From Ostrinia nubilalis (Eukaryota; Arthropoda; Insecta; Lepidoptera; Crambidae), in the NCBI RefSeq assembly GCF_963855985.1, contig NC_087106.1, positions 8,105,001-8,169,000 on the forward strand: 64,000 bases of DNA, given 5' to 3'. Below are positions 1 to 11,226 of the stretch, piece by piece. The notes below the pieces were generated by a model. The model worked only from the letters and a program-made list of their open reading frames with translations, searched no databases and was not told the origin of the DNA. Numbering within the stretch: position 1 is the stretch's first letter; each line of letters opens with the position of its first letter. A program made the translations under genes and the position numbers.

Positions 1-478
1 TAATAGGCATTTAAAAAAAAATACTTTACTCCTTTTGCCACAAATCTTCACTTTTTCCAAAGTTTTTTTGTTATGTAACCCTGAATAATGCTTCTCTAAA
101 TTGTGATCAAAATTACAAAACCAGCTGCTCCAGCTTGGATGAAAAAAATACATTATTCCCAAAAAAAATATCAAAATAAAAATTTTGCCTAGTTTAAACT
201 GACTGTACTGAAAAAAAAGTTTGGCAAGTGACGTCATAATTTGGCGCATTTAATAAGGATTCCAAAATGGTCAAAATCACCGTACAGTCAGTCACAGAAA
301 CTTGAATTTTGGGCATATTAGAATAATAATTTTTAACCAAGGTAGATAAAGTTAAAAACGGGATTATTTCCAATAAACAAAACATGTCACATAGAGCAGA
401 AGTGGTTGAACTGCATAAATCGTACATAAAAAAATGAACCGGAACAAACATTCATTGCTTTATACCGCGCCACTACGC
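1..478. other. AT-rich intergenic sequence
   Basis: No gene, transposon terminus or repeat recognised. The short ORF here has no recognisable features. Confidence 0.4.
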
Positions 479-1061
479 AAAGGACATTGTCAGAAACCGC
501 CTAAAAAACCGCCCAAAAACATTAACCCATCATAATTATTTTCTATTTTTTTTAATACATTAAGCACCCTTTCATTCTAATGGACACTTAAGCATTGAAA
601 AATTAAATAAATAAGTCTTTTAACGTTTATTCTATAATACTATTACAACTTCCGGACGTTTTGGTGCGTGGCATGGTCTAAAACCTATCAAGTTCCATTA
701 TTTTTGCCGATAAAATCTGTACGAGGCATTACCGTACTTTATTGCTGGGAGTCCATGTATAGTGATGTTCCTGCGGCCATCATAGACAATAAAATATCGA
801 TTTTGAAAATAAAATAAATCGATTAGAAGACTAGATTTGCGTTAAAAGCTAAAAAGATATTGACACTATTACAAGAAGCTATCTAAAGTGTCCAACTGGT
901 CGAAGGTCGTAAATAAAATGAAAATAATTAGGACCATAAACTGATATTCATGGTATCATAACTGTAAAAGTGTCAGAATCCGATGTTGAATCCAATGCCA
1001 GTTGAAGTGAGAGAAACATATATCAACCTAGTATAGTTGCCAGTCTCTTATAATCTATGCC

Positions 1062-1182
1062 AATGAGGGTTTTCGCGATTGAAAAATCCGCGAGATGGCA
1101 ATACGTAGACGTGAGGTCCAAATGCTGCATGATTGGTTATTTTTGACATGACATTGACAGATATGTCAAAATCCACCAATCA
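1062..1182. mobile_element. Truncated MITE (AATGAGGG family) inside copy 1
   Basis: Starts AATGAGGGTTTTCGCGATTG and runs through the left arm and centre, then stops at CCACCAATCA. The right arm present in the other two copies is missing, so a deletion happened in this copy. Confidence 0.75.
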
Positions 1183-2446
1183 TTCATAGCGCATGTATAA
1201 TAATAGACCAAATGAACTTTTATAGATTGTGAAAGAGAAGATAAAGATTTTATTATTTTATTAAAATTGCCACGAGGTAGTTTTTCAGTAGAAACCAGGA
1301 TTGGATAATCGCTACAGGCAAGTATCAGAACATTTTATAAATATTTTTAATCGATTATATCCTTGTGAATCGTTTTAATAAATTGTCATTTTACTTTTTC
1401 AAATAAAACTTTTTCAATCCCTAGTCTTGTCAAACTGTCATAATGTCAACAAATTATAAATGTCACGTCAGTTGACTCAATTTCAGTCTTCTGTGCGTTT
1501 ATTGTATTTTTATTTCAATGAAATAGTGCTAAAGGGTTAGTACTAAAAGTGAAAGCCTTTTTTCAGAAAGAAAACCAATGTGGTGCCCTTATTATTCATA
1601 CTGTTTGAAAGTTACAAGTCAGTGATACAGAGTTGCCGACATTATAACTCCGTAGTGATACCATACCAAAGAAGAAGTTTTCCTTAACACTTGTGTTATT
1701 TTTATATGTGATCAAATAAAAAGGATTAATTCTACTGCTCAAATGGAATAACTTATCCCAAGAGACCGAATATAAAAAAAAACCTCTCCATAGAAATTAT
1801 CACCATCACGAGGATGTGAATTTTTTTGAGAATTTGATATTGGTCCTGTAAGAAAAGTAGTTGTATTTCAGTAGTAGAATCAACCCTTCTTGTTTCATCA
1901 GCAAGAGTAACTATAAAAACGCCCTGTAGGTAGGTATTATTAAGCTGAAGAGTTTGTTTAGTGTCAAAGACTGTCACACAGTGTAACTTAAATTGGCATA
2001 TTATGATAATGAACATAAAAACTTAAATAAATATTTATGTTAATATTTTTTCTATTTATTTATTTTCCCAAAGCTTCACAGTGACAGCTGAAACAGCAAT
2101 ACTGTTGTAAAACTAAACTTGGAACAAACTGTTACAAATATTTTACAAATTAAAATAAAACCGCATGTTGCTTTACTTTCTCGTATAGGTAATAAATGTA
2201 ATTAATGGCTAGATTATTAATGTTACTTTGTTACCCTCAATAGTGAGGAGATCTTATAAAATGGTAACCCTGATTTTCATTGTCATTCAAGTGCTCTTTC
2301 TTCGCATAGGCTTCTGTGATTTGGCCAAGGGCCACACACATTGCGATAACATTATGCGACATTGATTTGACAGCAGCGGAGTGAAGTCTTGCGACTATGC
2401 AAAATGATACCCTGTAATCGTAGCGCATATAGACATAGACGGGGCG

Positions 2447-2680
2447 GGGCACATAGCTCGTAGAGCTGATGGCCGCTGGGGCAGGAAAGTTCTTGAGTGG
2501 CGACCACGAGCCGAAAGACGTAGCGTGGGCAGGCCTCCCACTAGGTGGACCGACGATCTGGTCAAGGTCGCGAGAGGTGCCTGTATGCGAGCGGTGTAGG
2601 ATCGGTCTTCGTGGAAATCCTTGGGGGAGGCCTTTGTCCAGCAGTGGACGTCTTTTCGGCTGAAACGAACGAACGAACGA
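2447..2680 (+). pseudogene. RTE-type LINE C-terminal fragment, GAAC tail
   Basis: One frame, with breaks, reads GHIARRADGRWGRKVLEWRP and then RPPTRWTDDLVKVA, the hallmark end of RTE-clade LINE polyproteins in moths. The 3' end is a GAACGAACGA microsatellite. It is an old piece embedded in the 3.6-kb element. Confidence 0.75.
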
Positions 2681-2875
2681 TACGTATTACCGCTATTTAC
2701 CAGACATTACTATTTATTGCATACTCGCCGGATTACACGTAGGAGCACGCGCGTTACAGCTTCGGCCTTGCATTATTATAAGATCTTGTTCCGCCCTTTT
2801 TCGAACTTCCTCCGTGAGGATATCCCCGCCGAATTCTATGATGAACCTATCAAAAGTCATATTCTGCAATATCAA

Positions 2876-3025
2876 CCCACCACAAGGTGGACCGACGACC
2901 TGATAAAGGTAGCGGGAAGGCGCTGGATGCAGGCCGCTACCAACCGTGCGATGTGGAAGTCATTGGGGGAGGCCTATGTTCAGTAGTGGACGTCCTGTGG
3001 CTGAAATGATGATGATGATGATGAA
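2876..3025 (+). pseudogene. RTE-type LINE C-terminal fragment, ATG-repeat tail
   Basis: Reads TRWTDDLIKVAGRRWMQAAT, then WKSLGEAYVQ, a stop, and a (GATGAT)n tail. This is a second RTE subfamily, distinct from the adjacent GAAC-tailed fragment in sequence and tail. Confidence 0.75.
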
Positions 3026-3440
3026 ATGAATGAAAATGACAAATCTTCGAACGTGTATAATACCGTGCCAAAGTAATCATATAATTTTGGCACCTTAATA
3101 ACTATTGCCGTTTTTGATCATGCAGCGCTACTTGCGGATATTATTGGAAAGAAAACTGTGTGGGCTCTAGATCTGAAGCCGCTTTAACGAACACGAAGTG
3201 CTCATACAATGCGGCGTATTTTCTTCCAGTCTTTAGTCAGGAATTTAGTCGAATTAAAACCCCGGTTGAACGTGATATAGCCGCACTAGAATACGATGCT
3301 TTTTTGCATAATCGAAGACTTCGTTCCGGTGTCGACCGAATGTTATCATGATGTATGTGGCCCAGGGGTTACTGTAGCCGCTAAGGTTTGAAACTTCTTG
3401 CTTAAAATATTGTAGTCTTTGGCATAGACTACGACGGTAG

Positions 3441-3790
3441 TCATGGAGATAGGAGTTTGTTATCTCGTGTCAGATGTAAATGGTGAAAAGAAAACTCATG
3501 ATTCGTGTTATTTTTATGCAATATGTAGGTTTTTTTATAAAAGTGGAACCCCGAGTGATCTCCAAAACCCATTCTATTATTATATACGATTCGACTTCGA
3601 TATCTATAATACAATAGGAGTTTATTTCATGTGTCAGATGACAAGGGTGGAAATGGTGGAAACAACCTACGATTCATGTTGTTTATTTACGTGCAATATG
3701 TAGGCATATTATAAAAGTGGAATGCCGAGTTGTATTTCTAAAACTTGTTCTATTATTTTATACTATTTGGCTGCGACTCGGCGTGACGAC
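3441..3790 (+). repeat. Diverged internal tandem duplication (~175 bp x2)
   Basis: Two adjacent units share GGAGTTT...TGTCAGATG, ATTC.TGTT, GCAATATGTAGG and ATAAAAGTGGAA in the same order. The same pair occurs in the other two element copies, so it predates their spread. Confidence 0.6.
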
Positions 3791-4037
3791 AATATAAAAC
3801 ATTTTTCGCGAATCGGCGTTCATACATTCACACAATACATTAGACGCCATGTTGTCATAAACGACATATTATAAAATCGCTGTGATTTAATATTCTTAAT
3901 CATTAATTTTATGGCAAGTGTCCATCAGGAATCATTGTTCTTACACACAGAATCGTATTATTTCGCTTTCGGGTAGTAATATGTCAAAATTGTTGGTTCT
4001 TAGGCGAACAATGTATGGAGAACGAACATTGTCCTTT

Positions 4038-4590
4038 GCGCTAACATTACATTATTATTCTCCAGCTGCATAATATAAATAAATATGTTAGAGAGATTTA
4101 TAATAAAGCTCTCTTCCGCACCCCAGAACAATTTGCAGATGGTACTCTACGGTGGATGCAGAACCAGGCTTCACAGAAGAAGCTTTTAAAGTCTTAAAAA
4201 AGAAAAGCCAGTTCTAATTGTCGGTGATTGAGTGCACCGTCCAAAATACCAACCTTAAAGAATCATCGTAGACCAGCACATTTCTGATTCCTTGCTCGTT
4301 GCGAACTGCATAGTAAATCCATCAATATCACCGTAGCCAACACCTCTGAATCCCCAATCAAGGCCAATCTAAACTTCCACTTGCTACCCCTGTATCCTGA
4401 CTGAACCCAGGAAAAACTAAGCGCCAATCAAGCATCTATACATTCCCTACAAACATTTTTAAGAAATATGCCATAGGCTAACGGACTTAAGATACGTGGG
4501 TCCATACTCTAGTCTAGAACACTCTAAAGATTATTGTTAAGACTGTACATTGCTAATTAAGTTTTTATTGTTTGTTGCAACATACAACAT
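4038..4590. other. Unassigned sequence; ends like the 0.9-kb tandem unit
   Basis: No intact gene. Positions 4533-4576 (TATTGTTAAGACTG, then GCTAATTAAGTTTTTATTG) closely match the end of each unit of the tandem array at 5836-8430. The array sequence therefore once extended or was copied here. Confidence 0.45.
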
Positions 4591-5300
4591 CAACAGCCCT
4601 TTACAGTCCACTGCTGGACAATGAGCCTTCTCCATTATAATGGAGGGTTTTGCCATAATCCCCACGCTTGGCAGGCGGGTTGGAGATCGCAGTTTAAAAG
4701 ATTGATGTTTTTCAGAGAGCCCTGCTGCCCATTCTATGTTTGATGTGTAGTCCCTAAGTCGCCTCTTACGACGGTCTATTCCACTTTGATCACCTGGCTT
4801 TGATGACCCAGGTGATCAAAGTCCACTTTCAGCGACAATTTAGTGTCCTTTGATCACCTACGGATACAATGCCTTGGGTGATCAAAGTGGACCCCAGTTA
4901 AATTATTATTTTAGTGTCCTTTGATCACCTACATACAAATCACACATCCTCTTATACTTAATGTACGGACAAACATTGTTCAGGTAAGTAACGCTTTAAA
5001 ATATTTCATGCTGTAAAAAAAATTGACTATATTAAGAAAATGTTTGTACTTACAACGATTGGACATGACGTGTCTATTCAGAGGAGGTGTGATTTGTATG
5101 TAGGTGATCAAAGGACATTAAAATAATAATTTAATGGAGTCCACTTTGATCACCCAGGGCATCATATCCGTGGGTGATCAAAGGACACTAAATTGTCGCT
5201 GGAAGTGGACTTTGATCACCTGGGTCATCAAAGCCAGGTGATCAAAGTGGAATAGACCCTTACGACACCCGTGGGAAGAGTAGGGGTTGGTGACAAATGT
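4591..5300. repeat. Retroposon 3' region split by a MITE
   Basis: The flanks 4591-4772 and 5259-5300 carry phrases common in moth retroposon tails: CAGTCCACTGCTGGACAATG, and CGCCTCTTACGACACCCGTG once the MITE is removed. Removing 4773-5258 plus one 8-bp duplicate restores a continuous sequence. Confidence 0.6.
4773..5258. mobile_element. Palindromic MITE with 8-bp TSD (hAT-like)
   Basis: The TIR starts GGTCTATTCCACTTTGATCA at both ends. It is flanked by the perfect 8-bp duplication CTTACGAC (4765-4772 and 5259-5266). The arms, of about 180 bp, are built from repeated TTTGATCACC/GGTGATCAAA modules that are themselves palindromic. It has no coding capacity. The 8-bp duplication suggests hAT or P mobilisation. 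Confidence 0.85.
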
Positions 5301-5412
5301 ATTCTACTCTGCCGTCACCACGCGGTGAATTTTTTCTCAAGTACCACTCGATACGCAAACTCGAGTTGTACAAGCTAGTAATATCGGGAATTACCAAGTA
5401 CCAGAATCTACC

Positions 5413-5835
5413 ATGCAACCTCTACTATCGACTCGACTGGCCAAGAGTGCTTACGTTTTGCAGCCACCTAGAAGTGTGACGCAATCCGCACCATTACCGG
5501 CGGTGTCCGAAGATACAATTCCTTCGCCTATAATCGCTCGAGCCATTAAAAAGATTAATTCACGATTGTGCCCTTTAACTAATACAGATTGGAATGGATT
5601 CTTAGAGATGACAGATGAGTGCTTTTTCGGTGTCGCTCTTTTTGACGTACGTAGCCCTACAAAGATGGTTCATGACATTCCGGTGCCGGTGAAGAAGATT
5701 TTCAAGACAAAGCCTCTCGAAGTTCATGATTCGATGAGGTTCGAAGATTTGAAAGTGTATCTTCATCGACGCGGTCGCGTTACAACAATTCTGGATCATA
5801 TGCTAAAGCGTCTATTGTTTGTTGATTTTACTTAA
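5413..5835 (+). CDS. Unrecognised ORF, 140 aa
   Basis: The ORF is uninterrupted, with fairly even composition and good codon texture compared with its surroundings. Visible stretches are AIKKINSRLCPLTNTDWNGF, then LEMTDECFFGVALFDVRSP and LKVYLHRRGRVTTILDHML. The last residues (LLFVDFT and stop) are identical to the end of the short ORFs in the downstream tandem units, so the C-terminus is probably a junction with that repeat. No membrane segment or signal is seen. I cannot assign a family; it may be a remnant of a captured viral-type or mobile gene. It reads open, but expression is unknown. Confidence 0.35.
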   Translation: MQPLLSTRLAKSAYVLQPPRSVTQSAPLPAVSEDTIPSPIIARAIKKINSRLCPLTNTDWNGFLEMTDECFFGVALFDVRSPTKMVHDIPVPVKKIFKTKPLEVHDSMRFEDLKVYLHRRGRVTTILDHMLKRLLFVDFT

Positions 5836-6562
5836 ATTATCTAATATTGTTTATTAGTCATTTGTGTTACACAGTGCCCCATAGTTTTGGAAAATTAAAA
5901 AAATATATAAAATATGTTAAGGTTGATTCAAGATCTCTTTATAGTGTCAATTATAAGACTGATAGATAAGGTGTAGAATACACCAAAAATTATGACCACT
6001 GCAATATTTTTTTTAAATAAATGATTTTTTTTCGTTTCATTGTACCCCAACTGTCCCTACTAATCCCACAGAGTTACAATACCGCAATTATATCGCCAAG
6101 CAATACAACGTTGGGTAATTTGCCGATACTGACATAATAATAGCAGCAACTAATCTCTACCTAGTGAACGTCACTATCCGTCAAACTAACCAACTCCAAA
6201 ATAGTCAAGCCAAAAATATGCGTTGATGCGCAACAATGAGTTGGAAGCTGAACTGAGGGACTCCATAAGACCATACTGCACTTCGAAGAGGAAAGAAAGC
6301 AGCAGGTGTTCACACACACTCTGAACCTATACGAAGAGCTAATTGGGAGCCCTGGTGGACGTGCAGTGCTTCCAGACCTAAATGTATCTTGCGACACTAA
6401 ATTATCTGAGAACAATAGTCAGCCATTAACTTTTTCTAGTAGAATTAAATTAAAAAAAAGTATGTTAAAATTAATAGGTTTATTTCTAAAACAAAAAAAA
6501 TAATAAAACAGCAAGAAAATTTTCACAAAAATATTCTGTTAAGGAAAAATAATTTAGATTTA

Positions 6563-6763
6563 GTGGACATTCTACAAATCTACCACAGTAAATTAGTAGA
6601 AAATAGGTCCACTCATAACTTAGACGTTGAAAGGTTGCAGGCTAAAATCACAAACTTGCATGACTCGCTCGCATCCATAACAGCTAAATATAATTCACTA
6701 TTATTAAGACTATTGTTAAGACTGTTGCTAATTAAGTTTTTATTGTTTGTTGATTTTACTTAA
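6563..6763 (+). pseudogene. Coiled-coil ORF of tandem unit 1
   Basis: 66 codons: heptad-like IYHSKLVENRSTHNLDVERL and QAKITNLHDSLASITAKYNS, followed by a Leu-rich end LLLRLLLRLLLIKFLL. Unit 2 carries a near-identical copy at 7478-7678. No recognised family. Because the unit's upstream frames are broken, this is probably the end of a decayed longer gene. Confidence 0.4.
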
Positions 6764-7477
6764 ATTATCTAATATTGTTTATTAGTCATTTGTGTTACAG
6801 AGTGCCCCATAGTTTTGAAAAATTAAAAAAAAAATATAAAATATGTTAAGGTTGATTCAAGATCTCTTTATAGTGTCAATTATAAGACTGATAGATAAGG
6901 TGTAGAATACACCAAAAATTATGACCACTGCAATATTTCTTTTTAAATAAATGATTTTTTTTCGTTTCATTGTACCCCAACTGTCCCTTCTAATCCCACA
7001 GAGTTACAATACCGCAATTATATCGCCAAGCAATACAACGTTGGATAATTTGCCGATACTGACATAATAATAGCAGCAACTAATCTCTACCTAGTGAACG
7101 TCACTATCCGTCAAACTAACCAACTCCAAAAATATGCCTTGATGCGCAACAATGAGTTGGAAGCTGAACTGAGGGACGCCAAAAGACCATACTGCACTTC
7201 GAAGAGGAAAGAAAGCAGCAGGTGTTCACACACACTGAACCGTTATACGAAGAGTTAATTGGGAGCCCTGGTGGACGTGCAGTGCTTCCAGACCTAAATG
7301 TATCTTGCGACACTAAATTATCTGAGAACAATAGTCAGCCATTAACTTTTTCTAGTAGAATTAAATTAAAAAATATGTTAAAATAATAGGTTTATTTCTA
7401 AAACAAAAATAATAATAACAAAACGGCAAGAACAGTTTCACAAAAATATTCTGTTAAGGAAAAAGAATTTAGATTTA

Positions 7478-7678
7478 GTGGACAGTCTACAAATCTACCA
7501 CAGTAAATTAGTAGAAAATAGGTCCACTCATAACTTAGACGTTGAAAGGTTGCAGGCTAAAATCACAAACTTGCATGACTCGCTCGCATCCATAACAGCT
7601 AAATATAATTCACTATTATTAAGACCATTGTTAAGACTGTTGCTAATTAAGTTTTTATTGTTTGTTGATTTTACTTAA
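7478..7678 (+). pseudogene. Coiled-coil ORF of tandem unit 2
   Basis: Differs from the 6563-6763 ORF at a few residues (MDSLQ versus MDILQ, RPLLRL versus RLLLRL). This shows the two copies remain open after duplication. Function unknown. Confidence 0.4.
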
Positions 7679-8430
7679 ATTATCTAATATTGTTTATTAG
7701 TCATTTGTGTTATACAGTGCTACATAGTTTTGAAAAATTAAAAAAAAAAAAAATGTTAAGGTTGATTCAAGATCTCTTTATAGTGTCAATTATAAGACTG
7801 ATAGATAAGGTGTAGAATACACCAAAAATTATGACCACTGCAATATTTCTTTTTAAATAAATGATTTTTTTTCGTTTCATTGTACCCCAACTGTCCCTAC
7901 TAATCCCACAGAGTTACAATACCGCAATTATATCGCCAAGCAATACAACGTTGGATAATTTGCCGATACTGACATAATAATAGCAGCAATAATCTCTACC
8001 TAGTGAACGTCACTATCCGTCAAACTAACCAACTCCAAAATAGTCGAGCCAAAAATATGCCTTGATGCGCAACAATGAGTTGGAAGCTGAACTGAGGGAC
8101 GCCAAAAGACCATACTGCACTTCGAAGAGGAAAGAAAGCAGCAGATGTTCACACACACTCTGAACCTATACGAAGAGCTAATTGGGAGCCCTGGTGGACG
8201 TGCAGTGCTTCCAGACCTAAATGTATCTTGCGACACTAAATTATCTGAGAGCAATAAAATAATAGTCAGCCATTGACTTTTTCTAGTAGAATTAAATAAA
8301 AAAAATATGTTAAAATTAATAGGTTTATTTCTAAAACAAAAAATTAATAAAACAGCAAGAACATTTTCACAAAAATATTCTGTTAAGGAAAAATAATTTA
8401 GATTTAGTCAAAAACAAATCTATCACAGTA

Positions 8431-8673
8431 AATTGAGTCCCGAACATGTTTTCGAAAACCATTTTACCAACTGACAGATCCCATGTAATTTTTTCACTTT
8501 TATAAATTTCACCGAATGAACTGTAGTAGACCAATGCACGTTTGAGTTTTTAGCAGTTCACCGAATGAATATTCGACCGTAAAAGCATTGATCAAGGAAT
8601 ATAACAAAAAGGCAAATTCATTTAAATATTTGTATCCTCAATAAAATATTTATAAATTCAATTTAAATAAGAA
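8431..8673. other. AT-rich sequence, nothing recognised
   Basis: No ORF or repeat seen between the end of the tandem array and the next MITE. Confidence 0.35.
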
Positions 8674-9264
8674 TATGTGAGTCGTCTAGTTTCAAAACCC
8701 GCTAAAACGCTCCTGCAACTAATTTCTGTTTATATCTCTAAATGATGCTACTGCAATTTTCTCATCATACTGTTCAATCATTTTCGATCAAAATACACTA
8801 AAAGACTACTAAACTAGCACTTAAAATTAGGTTTGTGTTACAAACTCCACTAAAACGCCGTCCGTTTCTTTCAAAACCCTCTAAAAGTTGATTGACCAAT
8901 GGTAGCACGGTATTTTGGTCACGTGACTGCGAAATCAGTATGGAGATTTTTTTATAACGTGGTTGCTTCATAATTTGCTCTTATCAAATCCCGCTAAAAT
9001 ACAACATGTCCGTTTCAAATCCCATTAAAACCGAATGTTCGTAACAAAATACGCCAAAATGAAAATAGTTTTCATTATAATTCAAATTATATTTAACTTA
9101 AAGATAAATAGCAACTACTGTTAGTATTGCCAGATGACAATAATAATTCATATCATATTTTTTTTTGCCTAAGGCCAAAGCTATATGGATAAGCGGTTTT
9201 TTTCAATTTCTCGAAATCTTATCAAAATCGTTTTAGCGGGATTTGAAACTAGACGCCTCATGTA
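8674..9264. mobile_element. ~590-bp MITE with GTCTAGTTTCAAA ends
   Basis: Inverted ends of about 35 bp: left CGTCTAGTTTCAAAACCCGC, right (reverse strand) CGTCTAGTTTCAAATCCCGC, each followed by TAAAACG. Variants of the phrase TTTCAAA-CCC-NTAAAA recur at least five times inside (near 8865, 8984 and 9013). No coding capacity. TSD not resolved. Confidence 0.65.
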
Positions 9265-9600
9265 TCTATTTTTTTACATTATATATTTTAAAACGAATTA
9301 TTGTATTCCTTTGATTAATCGCTTCTCGTAGGAACTATCTAGTAGTATTTTTCTTTTCCGGTTGCAATATCAATAATTGCCACCCACATATTTGGTTCAT
9401 AGACTTCATAACTGCACTGTGTAACACTAATCAAATATTTATTATTATATTCGAACGCGGTATTTCAAAAATCCATGTCATGTTGTTTTTAAAATTTTAG
9501 TGAGGGTAGTTGTGTGATATCAAGACAAATGGAAGCCGTTCTAACAGTGTAGTGTGTTTTGTTGTTACGTAAATTACGCTACGTGTAAAATTATTCTAGA

Positions 9601-9992
9601 ATGAGTAACATCAAGTTGTTAAAGTCCAATCGCGGAAAGGATATATTATTTATAGATGGATACTCGTATTATCTTATTAGACAAAATGGTTTTACTTATT
9701 ATTGGTGTTGCACTAAAAAGAGATCAGCAAAATGTGGTGTAAATGTAATTACGGTACGGAACGAGAACATAAAATTGTGAGTCAAAATTTATCTCATGCT
9801 CATATTCCAGACCCAGAGAAAGAAATAAAATTGAATATTGCAGTTTCTCTAAAAACAAAAGCAATTAATTCGATGGACAACCCATCCCAGATTATACAAT
9901 CTACAATCTACCCGGAATATACAATCTACCCGACAGCACTTCCACCCCCATCACTTAGATGGTTGGCAGTCCACAACAGTACGTTTCTCTAG
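9601..9992 (+). pseudogene. FLYWCH zinc-finger gene fragment, frameshifted
   Basis: From the ATG at 9601 the reading is KLLKSNRGKDILFIDGYSYY, then FTYYWCCTKKRSAKCGVNVI. This matches the FLYWCH zinc-finger layout: a Gly-Tyr strand, W-C and a second Cys. The closing His pair (LSHAHIPD) is in another frame, so a one-base indel near 9745-9780 breaks the domain. FLYWCH fingers occur in insect DNA-binding proteins and in domesticated MULE transposase families. A short intron instead of a frameshift seems unlikely. The downstream frame soon ends in retroposon sequence. Confidence 0.65.
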
Positions 9993-10009
9993 AAACTTCC
10001 TGCCCCGAC

Positions 10010-10165
10010 CTGCAAGCTTTCAAGAGGAGAGCGTATCTTTACCTTAAAGGCCGGCAACGCACCTGTAACGCCCCTGGGTCTGCGGGTGTCTATGGGCGAC
10101 GGTAATCACTTACCATCAGGTGATCCGTCTGCTCGTTTGCCTCCTATCACATAAAAAAAAAAAAA
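10010..10165 (+). repeat. Moth retroposon 3' tail with poly(A)
   Basis: Contains GGCCGGCAACGCACCTGTAA and ends in CATCAGGTGATCCGTCTGCT, TTGCCTCCTATCACA, then a long A run. This is a very common lepidopteran LINE/SINE 3' end. A shorter piece of the same tail is inserted in the third 3.7-kb element copy at 59413-59462. Confidence 0.75.
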
Positions 10166-10389
10166 AAATAAAATACAACGTTATATACAAGATATTCCGA
10201 GTACCAGCGCCCCCCATGTACCAAATGCAGCAGCAATACGGATGGTCATTCAACGTACGAGAAATAAAAATTTACCAAAAGTACCGTTAATTATCTCTTG
10301 AATAAGAAGAATGAAAGTTAAAGATCTATCCTGATTTTGTTTTTGAAAATTTTAAAACAGTAACTTATACAATATGTCGGAAGAAAAAG

Positions 10390-11226
10390 TTTAAATTATT
10401 AATATTATCAAAAGGAGAAGACTATACAAACTGGAAGAAGATATTGATAATGTTATTGACAGCAAAATATATAGATTGTGTTTTGGAAGATAATGCTGAG
10501 AGCAAAAAGGAATTTAGTAGAAAGGATGCAAAAGCAAGATATATCATAATAAGCTCGTTATGTGATAAATTTGTTGTATATGCATTGAATTGCAATACAA
10601 CAAAACAAATTTAAAAAAAATTTGACACATTATTTCTAGGACATGAAGATACACAGATTTGCCAACTTTTAGAACAATTTTATAAATTCAAATTTTCAAA
10701 TTCGGATTTGATGATTGACATAGCAGAAATTGAAAATCAAGCGATAAAATTAAGAAATTTAGGTTACAGCATAGACGAGAAACAAATCATGATAAAATTT
10801 TTATCAAGTTTACCAGAAAAATTAGCTTTTTTTAGAACTGCGTGGGAGTCAACCCAAACTTCCGAAAAAACATTAATAAATCTGCTATCAAGAATTAATC
10901 TAGAGCTAAATATGCGAAAAGAAAATCAAAATCAAAATTTGGAAAAACCCGAAATGACGCCGTCTACGTCAGCAATAGAAACAAATGACAACGCATTTTT
11001 AGTCAAGAGTTGTTTTCAATGTGGAAAGAAAGGACACATTGCCAAGTATTGTCGGCAGAATATGAATGGAAATCGTGGATGGAAAAATAATAACCTGCAA
11101 TGCTTCAGATGTCTGAAGTTCGGACACAAACATACGGAGTGCAGTCAACAAACGAACTGTATGTACTGCAAGCATAATTCTCATTACACGAAATTCTGTC
11201 TGCAGCAACATCAGCACCAGGAATGA
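10390..11226 (+). pseudogene. Degenerate Copia gag with zinc knuckles
   Basis: An N-terminal part (LSKGEDYTNWKKILIMLLTA) fits the start of Copia-type gag. There is a stop near 10611. From 10708 a 172-codon frame carries the FLSSLPEKL region and CCHC knuckles: CFQCGKKGHIAKYC, CFRCLKFGHKHTEC and a partial CMYCKHNSHYTKFC. Gag packages the element RNA. The protease part appears 3.5 kb downstream at 14690-14978, separated by other transposons. Confidence 0.8.

Larger units (their letters stand above)
479..4037 (-). mobile_element. 3.6-kb repeated element, copy 1 (inverted)
   Basis: This is the reverse complement of the elements at 48217-51966 and 56316-60023, about 98-99% identical by eye over long stretches. 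Its ends are AAAGGACATTGTC and, on the other strand, AAAGGACAATGTTC, so the terminal inverted repeat is short and imperfect. No transposase or RT ORF is visible. Short ORFs conserved between copies are read-through of embedded older repeats. It contains two RTE tails, an internal duplication and one arm of a nested MITE. It is likely a non-autonomous DNA element or composite; the class is unknown. This copy is about 190 bp shorter than copy 2, mainly because half of the nested MITE is missing. Confidence 0.7.
5811..8430 (+). repeat. Tandem array of ~0.92-kb units (2 full, 1 truncated)
   Basis: The word GTTGATTTTACTTAAATTAT recurs at 5821, 6749 and 7664 (spacing 928 and 915 bp). The third unit ends near 8430. 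Units are about 95% alike. Each holds decayed reading frames including LMRNNELEAELRD, a segment with SPGGRAVLPDLN, and a coiled-coil ORF at its end. Small indels shift the frames differently in each unit. Confidence 0.85.

Noticed and set aside
1753..2016. 87-aa ORF conserved in the large elements
   Set aside because: AT-rich, no motif, and the 3' end differs through a simple T-run length change between copies. No evidence of coding.
2237..2452. 71-aa ORF conserved in all three large elements (also 49801-50016 and 57901-58116)
   Set aside because: It begins inside the RTE tail and has no domain. Conservation reflects near-identical DNA between copies, not selection.
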